Below, in pieces: positions 11,901 through 21,800 of a stretch of 64,000 bases of DNA. Numbering within the stretch: position 1 is the stretch's first letter; each line of letters begins with the position of its first letter. The position numbers and the translations under genes are program-made. Location of the stretch: the NCBI RefSeq assembly GCF_011397635.1, contig NC_064759.1:16415428-16479427 (forward strand). Direction: 5' to 3'. The stretch is from Epinephelus fuscoguttatus. Lineage: Eukaryota > Chordata > Actinopteri > Perciformes > Serranidae. The notes beneath the pieces were generated by a model. That model had not been told where the DNA came from and searched no databases. It was given only the letters and a program-made list of their open reading frames with translations.

Positions 11901-11985
11901 CTTCAGGTCGAGACTGGTCCGTTGAACGGTGAATTCGTTGTAAATGGGGCCCTAAAATACAGCGAAGCAACATCCAGCCGGCCAT
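2835..11985 (-). CDS. abhd16a: ABHD16A, phosphatidylserine lipase (alpha/beta hydrolase)
   Basis: ABHD16A is a membrane-bound lipase that removes an acyl chain from phosphatidylserine to give lyso-PS. The gene has 20 coding exons, the same number I recall for human, with consistent phases: 11884-11985, 11237-11296, 11088-11154, 9513-9599, 9151-9236, 8917-8990, 8610-8717, 8271-8385, 8066-8167, 7896-7959, 7714-7763, 7304-7427, 6257-6361, 6110-6173, 5884-5940, 4781-4843, 4593-4669, 3673-3771, 3509-3555, 2835-2918. They sum to 1635 nt, or 544 residues (human 558). Hydrophobic segments lie at about residues 54-74 and 87-104. The nucleophile elbow reads YAWSIGGF with Ser341; it lacks the first Gly of GXSXG, as in the human protein. 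RRTRDEIITT carries the likely acid at Asp416. The protein ends THCTPLPASEFHSPWRL. The start ATG at 11985 has A at -3 and G at +4; a second in-frame ATG is four codons on. It lies just downstream of g6fl on the same strand. Confidence 0.96.
3509..3555 (-). CDS. abhd16a: ABHD16A coding exon 19
   Basis: This exon encodes GEDMTLEGRRQLALFL, matching human EDMSADGRRQLALFL. It is too short for ordinary ORF detection. Confidence 0.93.
3673..3771 (-). CDS. abhd16a: ABHD16A coding exon 18
   Basis: This exon encodes SVYSGYEVDDDWCVSVLQSY and ends FPWSVG. The human counterpart reads EEDWCLSVLRSYQAE and FPWSVGE. Confidence 0.95.
3853..4547. mobile_element. Inverted-repeat DNA element (MITE-like) in ABHD16A intron 17
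   Basis: The left end reads TTTAAAGGGTAAGTTCAATG and the right end, reverse-complemented, reads TTTAAAGGGTACTTTTT. Subterminal matches follow (TGGACCCCATTTT versus TGGACCCTGTTTT). No transposase frame remains across about 695 bp. The superfamily is not assigned. Confidence 0.65.
4593..4669 (-). CDS. abhd16a: ABHD16A coding exon 17
   Basis: This exon encodes YPKIMTDEGIRVVRQWLGSS and NPLEE. The acceptor TGCATAG has a weak pyrimidine tract, but phase and homology fix it. Confidence 0.93.
4781..4843 (-). CDS. abhd16a: ABHD16A coding exon 16
   Basis: This exon encodes PEDVMSNRGNDLLLKLLQF, matching human PEDIMSNRGNDLLLKLLQH. Confidence 0.95.
5161..5537. mobile_element. Inverted-repeat DNA element (MITE-like) in ABHD16A intron 15
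   Basis: The ends are imperfect inverted repeats: GGACAGTTCACCCTGAACTC on the left and, reverse-complemented, GGGCATTTCAACCCAAAATC on the right. The body (GGCAGACATCTC, CAAACCAAAACAATC, CAGCAATACAGGTGAGAGGG) is of a type common in teleost genomes. About 377 bp and non-coding. Confidence 0.7.
5884..5940 (-). CDS. abhd16a: ABHD16A coding exon 15
   Basis: This exon encodes YQGPVLLIRRTRDEIITT. It contains the likely acidic member of the catalytic triad (Asp of RDE). Confidence 0.95.
6110..6173 (-). CDS. abhd16a: ABHD16A coding exon 14
   Basis: This exon encodes PLVQHTVRQYMNLNNAEQLL, matching human LVTRTVRQHLNLNNAEQL. Confidence 0.95.
6257..6361 (-). CDS. abhd16a: ABHD16A coding exon 13
   Basis: This exon encodes AVMSYPEIQSVVLDASFDDL and LPLALKVMPDSW. 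The acceptor is CTTAG/CC. A LINE fragment lies in the intron between exons 12 and 13. Confidence 0.96.
6435..6469. repeat. (GATAA)n pentanucleotide repeat, LINE tail
   Basis: Roughly six to seven GATAA units are directly visible next to the 3' end of the LINE. They are best explained as its tail. Confidence 0.9.
6596..6662. repeat. AT-rich AATAAC/AAT simple repeat
   Basis: Imperfect AAT and AATAAC units lie inside the 3' UTR part of the LINE. Confidence 0.7.
7304..7427 (-). CDS. abhd16a: ABHD16A coding exon 12 (nucleophile elbow)
   Basis: This exon begins GVPFPQNEANAMDVVIQFAM and ends IVVYAWSIGGFT. The Ser of WSIGG is the expected catalytic nucleophile. Confidence 0.96.
7714..7763 (-). CDS. 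abhd16a: ABHD16A coding exon 11
   Basis: This exon encodes GYSVLGWNHPGFGGST, the conserved NHPGF loop of the alpha/beta hydrolase fold. Confidence 0.95.
7896..7959 (-). CDS. abhd16a: ABHD16A coding exon 10
   Basis: This exon encodes VICCEGNAGFYEVGCMNTPL, the start of the hydrolase core and nearly identical to human. Confidence 0.95.
8066..8167 (-). CDS. abhd16a: ABHD16A coding exon 9
   Basis: This exon encodes VACDGNEIDTMFVDRRRD and its flanks. It matches human LLACDGNEIDTMFVDRRG. Phase 0 at both ends. Confidence 0.94.
8271..8385 (-). CDS. abhd16a: ABHD16A coding exon 8
   Basis: This exon encodes FLIAHSFGRRMLYPGSVGLL and ends GQARLIEE. It matches human YLVAHTLGRRMLYPGSVYLL. Confidence 0.94.
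8610..8717 (-). CDS. abhd16a: ABHD16A coding exon 7
   Basis: This exon encodes AGVSLLKPEPRLRGAADNVL and then VRTLPCHIIS. It matches human VALLRPEPLHRGTADTLL. Confidence 0.92.
8917..8990 (-). CDS. abhd16a: ABHD16A coding exon 6
   Basis: This exon encodes KKLRCYDFDFSYWPSDFSW and a short linker. It matches human YNFDFRSWPVDFHW. The acceptor is TTTTTTCCAG. Confidence 0.92.
9151..9236 (-). CDS. abhd16a: ABHD16A coding exon 5
   Basis: This exon encodes GWGRWKNSEYLQFISVLEET and ends SNK. It matches the human GRWTNPQYRQFITILEAT segment. Confidence 0.92.
9513..9599 (-). CDS. abhd16a: ABHD16A coding exon 4
   Basis: This exon encodes the second hydrophobic segment, including VGTVLVCLLGVACLR. The acceptor is TTTTTAG and the donor AGAG/GTGGGG. 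Confidence 0.92.
9600..11087 (-). other. ABHD16A intron 3
   Basis: This AT-rich 1.5-kb intron has no coding signal. It contains a degenerate copy of a dispersed repeat at about 10735-10925, listed separately. Confidence 0.7.
10735..10925 (+). repeat. Dispersed inverted-repeat element, copy 1
   Basis: This copy shares the blocks CAAATGTCTTGTTTTGTC, a degenerate ATATTCA(A/G)TTT block, and AGAGAAAAGCAG with copies at about 43060-43260 and 56020-56365. The family is a common teleost MITE-like repeat with a GGGCTGCAAC-type end. This copy is decayed and its ends are uncertain. Confidence 0.6.
11088..11154 (-). CDS. abhd16a: ABHD16A coding exon 3
   Basis: This exon encodes ASALWSLSYYSSPLLLCYLY, the first membrane segment. 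It matches the human SVFWSISYYSSPFAFFYLYRK region. Confidence 0.92.
11237..11296 (-). CDS. abhd16a: ABHD16A coding exon 2
   Basis: This exon encodes QGWNYQPRTLEKHTDSILGW. The acceptor is CACAGCAG, so the exon may begin at 11296 or 11293 (a NAGNAG pair). The donor is TGG/GTCAGT. Confidence 0.87.
11884..11985 (-). CDS. abhd16a: ABHD16A coding exon 1
   Basis: This exon encodes 34 residues, MAGWMLLRCILGPHLQRIHR followed by a charged stretch. It aligns with the human start MAKLLSCVLGPRLYKIYRE. The donor is AGG/GTAGGG. Confidence 0.85.
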
Positions 11986-12105
11986 TCTTCCACTGCAAGG
12001 ACTACGGAAGCCTGCGCTGACCAGAAATCTCAAAGGCGAAAGCGCCCAGAAATGGGTTGAAAGAATGTACTAGAGATAAGCATCATAACAGACAACATAT
12101 TTATT
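11986..12105 (-). promoter_or_regulatory. ABHD16A promoter / g6fl 3' end, compact intergenic segment
   Basis: Only about 115 bp separate the g6fl polyadenylation signal (12105-12100) from the ABHD16A start codon (11985) on the same strand. The ABHD16A 5' UTR and core promoter must therefore overlap this gap or the g6fl 3' UTR. No TATA box is evident. CpGs are more frequent here and in 11640-11985 than in neighbouring introns, as for a housekeeping promoter. Confidence 0.55.
12100..12105 (-). terminator. g6fl polyadenylation signal AATAAA
   Basis: TTTATT on the + strand reads AATAAA on the - strand, about 380 bases after the g6fl stop. It is the only canonical signal I noticed between that stop and ABHD16A. 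Confidence 0.6.
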
Positions 12106-12485
12106 TAGAAATACTACACTTAAATACATATATCAATAGAAGTACAAGACAACTGGCACAGTACCTAATGTTTAAGTACATAAGAGACAATATAACATTA
12201 ACCTTAACACATTTGAGATACATTTTACACTCTTGTGTGAATCCTCTCCACTACAAAGCAAATCAGTAATAAAGTACCTATAAAGAGGGATAGCATAGGA
12301 TACAAAAAAAGCATTCAAACAATTGAGCTGCATCTCCCTGAAGCATTGAAGTTTTTCTTCAAATCCCAACTCTGACATTCAGTTGTTACTTTTGTTTATA
12401 AAGGCCTTCTGCTGCAGCTGGGAACTGAGCGGATGTGACAGCTGGATGAGGATGAGATGTGGGTAGGTGATCAGCTCTGACACTG

Positions 12486-12492
12486 TTAGTAT
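12486..12492 (-). CDS. g6fl: g6fl exon 11, terminal codons and stop
   Basis: A strong acceptor (pyrimidine-rich, ending TGTTTTCAG) gives Arg-Tyr-stop, so the protein ends KELERY. A second AG nine bases on (exon from 12482) keeps an open frame for 31 more residues to a stop at 12386 and would end EGLYKQK. The first acceptor has the better pyrimidine tract. Confidence 0.6.
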
Positions 12493-12719
12493 CTGAAAAC
12501 AGAGCACAAAGACAAACTCGCACAAAAATCTCTCGTCCCCCAGTCTCTTTTATTCTTCCTTAAACACAAACACAGACAGCCCACGCAACAACAACACACG
12601 GGCGAAGGAGCGCTGCCTGTCAGCGCATGGCGTGATATTATGCCACAGTGTCAGAGTGATGTTCAGGCCAGCATTATTGGTGAGTGTGAGAGGAGTGTGA
12701 GGGGCAGATGAGTGACAGT

Positions 12720-12755
<36 letters not shown>

Positions 12756-15755
12756 CAGTTCAACATACAAAAGCACACACAGGTGATGCAAGGCTTTTTG
12801 CTTACCGCTCCAGTTCCTTATAGACATCATCCTCTCCTCTTGGCTTCAGATCCTGGCATAAAGAGGGAAAGGGGGAAGGGAGGCAGGGGAAGAGTGGAAC
12901 AGTGAAGAGGAGGATAAAAAGAGAGTCTCATGGTACTGAGGCCAGATTTATGTCCCTCTGTACCCTGTGTAATGAGATTGATTTGTTAATACCACTAATG
13001 TAAGGGTGACAGTTGATAGGCAATGGGTTTATCTGAGAGAGGGCTGACAGATTGGAGGAGAGGACTGCAAGTGTGAGGGAAGACACATCTGCTGACAGCT
13101 TAGGGAGGAGGCAATAGAGTGAGAGTCTGCATGCATTCGTGGATGCGTGTGTCACAACTCCTCACAAACACACACATGCACCATGCCTTTGAGGGTGTGC
13201 GCAGGAGGACGACACAATAACTCACCATGTAGACTGAGCCCTGGGGGGGAGCCTGTTGGGAAGGGAAGAGAGCAGAGAAAACAGGTTTAATGAACAACAA
13301 GTGACAGAAAAGGAAGGATAGTGGAAATCAGGGGGAAAACAAAATTAGAGGAGGAAAGCAAAAAAAGTGTACAACAGAGACAAGATAGGAGAGGGGAGGG
13401 TGGGAGTAACATAAAGAGAAGAGAAGAGAAGGAGTGCTAAATACTAGAGGGGAAGATGAGGGCAAAAAGAGCAAGGAAATTCATCCATGGGTGTTTTAGT
13501 TTTTGAAAACGTCTGAATGCGTCACCTGTCTGACATCCTCAGGATTCTCATAGATGTTCTCTGCTTCACCCGAGTGGACAGACAGGGACTGCTCAATACC
13601 TGAGAACAGAGAAATAGTTACCAGTACAGTCTGACACACACAAATGCACAGGGAAGGGAGGGACATGGGGGCAGATTCATTACAACAACCCCAGAGGATG
13701 TCACGGCCCGCATCACTCAGTGGCAGCCGGCAGGGGCCAAAGATGGACAGAACATGAAAAGCTGTCAGAAAAAAAAAAAGAAAACGCCGGAAGACTCACC
13801 GCGATCAGAAATGTGTTTCTGTCTCCATAGCAACACACAGACAGCCGCAGCAACCAGGGGCACCAGGAGTAATAAAGCAGAGAGAGAAGGGAGCAGGGAG
13901 GGGGTGTCGATCTCGACTAAATAAAAAAAAAAAAGTGAGACAGAGTAAAGACGAAAAAAAAAAAAAACACAAATGTTTCCAAGAACAGTGTTAATATATA
14001 ATTTGTGGAGCTATGAGCATGTCTGGTTAAATGACATGAGGAGAAGTCATTGCTATTTGTTCTCCACTTTGCTCTTTTGTTCAAGTTAAGAGGGGGCCAC
14101 CTTTTTCTCCACACTTCAAGCTATGGATTTAAAGATATGTTGAGTCTTCCTGAACATGTTACATGCATTTGCATCATGCTGCTGTCAGTCACAGACAATG
14201 GGTGCAGAGGAAGAGGGCGAAAAAATTCAGGCTCTGTCATACAGGGTGAATAGTCTGCACGACAGCTGGGTAGACATCGATCTGACAGACCCTCAGTCTG
14301 GACAGTAAACGCTGTCAATTTGAAATGTGGATGGGAAAAAGAAAAGCACCCGTATCAAAGAGACCAGATGCTGTCAGATCATTAGGCTACACAAAACCTC
14401 CAAAATGCCACTTCCATACCAAGTAGTTTGAGTTTTGCAAATCCTATTCCCTCACTTGTTATCTAAATATGTATGTAGTTATGCGTGTAGTGTGGGGAAT
14501 GCCAGGAGAGGCTTTTCCATGCACACTGTCTTTGACATCTGAACCTTGCAACAAACTGCCTCCAGGCAAACTGACAAACAATGTAAATATCTGTCTTTCA
14601 GCTAAACCCTGTCAATGCAGTGTCAGTAAACAGGTGGATAGAAAGCGTGGGCCTGATTATAACAAACATTACATAAGCAAACCATTTGTTCACTGTATTC
14701 AAATTGTGTTAGAATAGCTCATGCTTGCTATCAGACTTGTCAGGTTTGTTTGCATAATGAGGATGACATCAGCCTTGCAAAACACAGCCACAGGGCGACG
14801 CAAGAAGCAGGAGGGAGGTGCTCGTTTCCACAGAGACTGCTGTAATTTAGTGTACCTGAGCAAGTGTTGTGTCACCGCCTGCTCACTGTTCATGGAGCAC
14901 AAAGCGATCACATCTGTCAGATATCTTTGGATTACAAAAGAGAAACCTGATAAATAGAAAAAGTTACTCCAGAACTACAAAAATACACAAACAAATCATA
15001 CAGTGTCTCTGTGTGGAATTTGAGGTTGTCTGATGGACAGAAACCTGGCAAAAGTAAAGTTCACTCAGACAGCTCGTCAGATTTTGTTTGTAAAGGCTTC
15101 ACCTCACAGCACTGGTGTCACTGCTTTAAGCCGGCTTCAAAATGATCAATCATTATGTGCTGTGTGAGGTGTAATTGATTGGTGAATAGGCCTATGTGTC
15201 GAGGTTGCTAATGGAATACTGTAGTGAGCACTGACCCCGAGACTGACCTGCACTGTTCTGTGTGCCAGCTTTAACGCATGAATTATGGTAATTGAGTGCA
15301 GCGAAGTACGGCATAAATGCTCCCAGTTTCTCACAACGGCATCTTTTCTTTCTCTCTTTTCGTCACTCTCTCCACCTTTTTTCTCATCTTTCTCTATCTC
15401 ACCTTCTCCTTTCCTTTAATTTGGCACTTCTTCCCTACCTCGTTTATTTCATCTCAAATGACGTAAGGGGTGAATTATATCAGAGCGATTGTAGAGGAGG
15501 ATGGCTGATAGAAGGCAGACCAAAGAACTGCTTGAATGCTTTGCAAATGATGGGCCAACTCAGGATAGCAAATGATTGCAGAACATCCCTGACATTTGAA
15601 GTATTTTATGTGCTGCAGAGCACAATGATTGCTTCCATTTTGCATTCTCTGAACTGTGCCACTGCTGAAAGGATTTCTATTATTCAGGATTTTTTTTTAC
15701 TTCTACAACAGGCACTATATATTTAGATTTGGCTTACAGCGCATAATATATCTCC

Positions 15756-15816
<61 letters not shown>

Positions 15817-18800
15817 TTATATATCACTTGTTGTATTGGTTATTTGGCCATTTTCAGTGAACTAAAAAGTTGTTTCAGTTTGTTCTTAGAGCCAGCCCTG
15901 TGCCAAATCTCACTATCTCTGGATGCCTCCTCATTAGAACTATTTATAAGCATTTAACTGTCACTGCTTATTGTCATACTATTCATTAATAACCAAGAAT
16001 TTTGGAGCTATCTTGCATTATTGCAGCATTTGTGCAACCTGTCACTTTTCAGCAGTGTAAATGTAGGTCATCCAACACTCACATTATCTGAACTTCTCAC
16101 TCTGCTCAGTATAAATTCCTCATGTTCCACTGGACAAATTCAGCCCCGACTATATATTTTTTTTCTGATCCAACCTCTCCAATCAGGCGAAATCTTGCAG
16201 CTCCCTATCTTTATCACCTTCTCACTCTTTCCTCCATTTCCATTACTCTTATAGCCTTACCATCAGCATGCATCGTGATGAGCTCTGGGCCCCTCAACCC
16301 AAGTGATGTATTGGGGTATGGGGAGTGAACTCATCTCTGCTGAGGGATCCATTCAACTGTCACATCCTCCTGTGCTCCCCCACAGCCACCAATACAATAA
16401 GCCTGAATAATTTAGTTTTTGCGGGGAGAGATGTCCTAAGGTCCTGTCTTCTTATATTCGCATATCAGCTGGGTGAGTGTGATGAGAAAAACGATAGCCT
16501 TTAAGTTTTATATTTCAGAAAAAAAAGCGGAGTTTTACAACTATGGTGGATTTCTCATAAAAATGGGCACGTAAATGGACCGAGTTATTCCTGCTGGATA
16601 TTATCTGCAAATCACAACCTTACAGAAGTCTTGACCTGTGACCTTTTCAACTGCATTAAGAAAGCATAACATATGGTATCTGTCAGAAGCTTTTTCCTTT
16701 CGTAAACCGTGGGCTTCCTGGCAGATGAATTGACCTGTGGTTGGCTTGAATTCACCGCAGAACGCTTCACAGAGCACATATTCGAGAATCTTCCACATTC
16801 ATGGTTCATTATCTCCACTGAGCTGACAGGAAGTCTGCCAGGAATCATGTGCAAATAAAGTAGTATAGCGTTGATATAGAAAATCAGCAAACAGACCAGT
16901 CTTTGTTATACCATACCATCCTTCTCAGGTTCATGGGGCAGTGTGACAGCTTGCGTTGCCCAGACGGTCCGGCCATTTTTCAGCCGTAGGATGCAGGTGT
17001 AGTTCCCGGCTGTGTCAGGGGTGATGGGTAAGGCCAGAGTGGTGGTAATGCTGCCAGGGCGGTTGCTAAACAACTCTAGCCGGCGACTCTTATTCTGGTA
17101 CTTCCAAACAGCACTTTGGACCTGAGACCGCTCTGAGTACAGGCACCCCAATTCCAGCTTTGAGGAGGAATAGCTGATTTTAACTGTGGATGTGATGCAG
17201 AGAGGCAAGGGGGAGGGAAGAGGAGTGTAGGAGGATAAGGGAGAGAAAATGTTACAGACGCATGAAACAAATGAAAAGAAATCGAAGGAAGGATGAGTAA
17301 GTGAAAAAGACAGGCGGGAGGGAAGAGAAAGGAGTGAGGCAGGACGAGAAAGTGAGTTAAAGGGTAGTGTGTGAATATAGAAAAGGCCAAGGACAGACAG
17401 AGAGTAATTGGGTGAGGGGAGAGTGATATGAAAAACAAAGAACAATTCAGAGAGGGGTCAAAATAATATATATTCATTAAAGTGATTTGCTGCTAATGCA
17501 TTGGTTGACTGTGACTGATGCTTAGTGTCTCATCAAAGTGAAATGAGGATCCATCTGGGTGTAATCAAGCTCCACAGACCCCCCCCAACACAGACACACA
17601 CATAAAAACACGCACATTTCAGCCTTGATTAGTGTGATCAGTGTGGGCCACATACAGCCTTGGTGGGAGGGCAGCAGGTATAATCATACATAATGATACT
17701 TATAATGAGGTGGGGTAAAAATATATGCGTCACATGATTAGTGTGTGGGTGGATGTGTACGTGTGTGTGTATGAGGGATGCAGATGCGTGAAGCAGGGTG
17801 ACAGTGACAGTGACGGATTGGCTGGTCATGTCTGGGCGGCTGTGATGGATGCCAGTGGGACTGTGATTAGTAAAGTCTTCCAAGGCCTCCATGACAGGGC
17901 ATTGTACGTGCATGTGTGCGTGTTGGGTTTTGCCTGTGTGGGTGCAAATGTACTCTGCAAAGGTTGAAACCTCCTCAAGGCTCTCACATTAAAATCAACA
18001 GGTGTTCCTCTTTAAATTTATGAATCCAGCAAATGTTCCTTTTCATGAGCAATATTGTAAATGTTCGCATTTAATAATGTCACATTTTACTAATAGCTGT
18101 AGGAAATTTGCTTAAAATCGTGCTTATTCCTCAGTGTATGATCTGTGAGAATAATACACTGGGAGCTATCTTGCTTAACCCTCATTCTACCAACTGGAGT
18201 ACCGCAGACCCTAGAGGTATACTTTTTGTCATATCTCACAGATGCTTTGTTCTATCATCAAAATTTTTAACAACTTTGTCAATTAATTTGTTCCTAATGA
18301 CTTTATATCATTGTTTTCTGCCTCTGTTTAAATTAGTACTTTTTAAAAGTACCAATGTGTTGGGTGCCAGTCAAAGGCAGCCAATGCAGTTTGCAGGACA
18401 TATTCCTCCCATTAGTCCGAAAAAAGACATGTTATGAACGCAAAAGCCGAAAATCTCAAAATTCACCTTAACAGATGGGACTTTCGATGCAGCAGACACA
18501 GATTTTCTCATGTGCTCTGTTGATGACCCTAAACGCTGCTCTTCTCTAAAGCAGCATGATGATAATTTCATAATAGAATGTTTTATGACTATTAAATTCA
18601 GCTGATCAAATCAAGAACAATATTCTCCTGCAAAATCTACTTGTAAAAAGGTGTTCCCTTTGCTCCCAAAACAGACAGCAAGGTAGCGAATGTTTGCTCC
18701 TCCTGTCACCTGCCAGTATGCCTTGAGCAGAGCATGAACCAAATCTTGTACTATAACTGCCTGTAGCATGTGTTCACAGTTCTATTTAAACACCATTCAT

Positions 18801-21800
18801 TTTTCATGTACACATTGGAAATTCAAAACTTGAATTACACTAATTTAGCCTTTATTTTAACAGAGGGTCACACTGAAACCAATGTCTCTGTCTAATTTTG
18901 TAGCGAAACACAAAGAAGTTTGAATGACTGTGGGTTTATTACAATTCTTTTTTGGTGGTGTATATACTGTAACACAAATCATGTTTACTTGAACTTACTG
19001 AAAACTAAAATATACCAAATACTTATACTTGAGATAAAAGCTGCAATTTGTGGTGAAGAAAAGTACATATGTTTTACATTTTCCCATGATGGTTGTGTCT
19101 TAACAGTAGTTTATTCTTGTCAGTAGTCCTTGTATGTTAAATATGTTGATAGGATGAGGGTTAAGGGCACATCAGCAGAGTAAATGCTTCTATAGAGAGG
19201 TTTCTGTATTCACTGTGTCACCTTCTTCTGCTTATTTTGGCACTTTCTTGTACACTGCTCAGATTATAAAGACTAATTTAACAGTCACTCTCATATCTAC
19301 ATGCACACCAAGTCTGGAGCTGGAGCCAGAGGGCAATTAGCTTAGCTTAGCATAAAGACTGGAAGCAGTGGGAAACAGCTCGCCTGACATGGCCCAGTGT
19401 ACAGATGTCACTCCTCAGTTATGTCTCATGTGTTAATCCACACACAAGCAGAAATGCAAAAAATTGGGAGCGTGTTATGTCTAAAGAGGATAAAGTGACT
19501 TTTGGAGTCTTGTTGTCACAGTGAGGTTGCCAGGCAACCAACAGAGAGTCAGTGTCCCACCAATTGTGCAACTTTCAGAAACCTACAATTTTGTGATTTG
19601 CCTGCTGTGCGGACGGGAGAAAGAAGGCAGGACTTGAATTCTCTCTCTCTTTTTTCATTGTTGGCCCAATTATTTCCTTCACTTTTCATGTGTCTTCATG
19701 AGTTCACCACCACGGATGCCCCGCAGAAGAGATTGCCTTAAAATATGCCCCATCCCCGTAATTAAATGATATCACATCTCGCCCTCTCTGTAGGTGCGTT
19801 TTCATCCACCTATTTTTATGCACATTTTCAATTTGGGCATAAAAAACCTAAGAGGAAACACTGGAAATTGTAAAAAAAATTGAGATATGGCAAAAAGTTT
19901 TTAAGCTTGAGGGAGGTGGAAAAGTTGGTGCTCATGAGGCAAGTGTGACTAAGTGCAATGGAAACTGATTGATGATGTACAGTCATGTTGTCATTGCAAA
20001 GGCTACTGCAAATCCTCCTCATCGTCTTTGGATGGCTTTTACCGCACTATGCACACAGAACTCCACCAAGAGCACGTAGCTGTGATATTATCCATTGTCC
20101 AGTGTGCCCTATGTTATTATACATCCATTGTTTTTTAATAATTCGAGGTTTGACTGGCGATCTTTTAACTACATCATCTCGTTGTGCCCTCCTCTGCAGA
20201 GGCACCTGACTGGAGAATTAGTTCACCTACTGCTTATCTCATTTTCTGTTGCAGATTTTCTGAAAATTCAGTTAAAATTTGCGTTACACTTGGCTGTAAA
20301 CTCAACTTATGACAGCTTTTGTGTCAGTGTTCTGAGCAACTATAAACACTTCTGATTAAAAACTAATTTGCTCCGGCAGAATCCAACTCTTCCTCTCTCT
20401 AAGCTAAGCTAATTACTTCCTTACAGCACAGACATGAGAGAGGTATCCGTCTGCTTATCTAACTCTCGGTGAGATAGCAAATAAGATTTTTATCCAAACT
20501 TTCAAAATATACCTTTAGATAAAGTATAGATAAGTAACAAATTATAGGAAAAAAATAGAAATAAATAAAACTGTGGAGAAACTTTACAAATACAGATGCC
20601 TCCAACCAGCTCATGACTGGTCACTAAATGATTTGATGAGTATGATAATGCTGTTAGTCAGTCACATCTTGTGGCTGTTGCAGTCACCATATGTCAACCC
20701 GGACAAACGCCTATGGAATATTTCATGATTCAAACATCACATGAGAGATAATCTGTTGGAAGAGTGATGTTCAATCTCTACAGCAAAAGACTTGGAGCAT
20801 AAAAGCTCCTCTGGAGGCTCCTGATGGCTCAGCACCTTACTAAGACATTTCATGTTGGTTTTCCCTTTGATTTGTCAACTCCTTTCATCACAGCTGCTTT
20901 GCATAACAGCATCCACAAAATGTTATGTCATTTAACACAAATACACAAGGTTATTATAAAAGTGACACCACTTGTCTCATAAATCCATCCCTGCCCTTTA
21001 TTGTGTTCCTCCTAATCCACCTCCCCCTTGTCTTTCTACTCCTCTTGACCGTGTTTCGTACCTTTCAGCACGCTCAGTGTGACCCTGTTGCTGAAGGCGT
21101 TGTCATTTTGGAACACGTCACAGACATAGAGGCCTCCATCTTGCAACCCAGGAGTGAGCAGAAAGGCGAAGCTCCCAGCCTCTGCGTTATAGGGTGGGCC
21201 GGCAAGCATGAGTTTCTTGCTGTGCGCTGTTAAAATGGTGGAATCCCTCCAGCGGTCGTACTCATACACCAACTTCATATCAGTGCCCCTCTTCCTGTCT
21301 GGAGGTAGCCAGTGCAGCCTGACAAAGTCTCCCACAACACCAGGACAGGTCATGAGGAAAGGGGTCTGAGCCTGAGTGGCAGTGGAGACTTCGCTTTCTG
21401 CAGGCAAGGAGGGGAGAAGACAGACAAGAGAAACCAGAATGATAAAATGGATGAGACAGTGAGAAAGCCAGATATGAAGACATAACAGTGCAAGCAGACA
21501 TATAGACAGGGAATTCAGAATGAAAAGAGAGCGAATGAAGAGAGGTGAAGACAGATAGAGTAAACAGAATAGTAAGAGAGTAGGGAAATGGAGATAGGAG
21601 GAAAATTCCTACAACAATGGGGATTACGTTCTTATATGCTGAGAGTTACTTCCTCAGTTGGTCTTGCATTCTGCTCTGCCTGATTAGCAAGCTGCTGACA
21701 CAGGACTTTGAGACTGCTTGTGTTACAAAGTCACTCACCATGTGTTATACTGGTGAATGAGGCCACATTGTCAGCTGTGGAGAGAAGGGAAGCAAGGGGG

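Larger units (their letters stand above)
17184..21061 (-). other. g6fl intron 5, transposon-rich
   Basis: A 3.9-kb intron between Ig domains 3 and 4. It carries a TTAA-flanked element (18175-19164), an interrupted dispersed repeat (about 19310-20520) and a Tc1/mariner fragment (about 20605-20880). The 17200-17450 part is purine-rich on the + strand. Confidence 0.7.
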
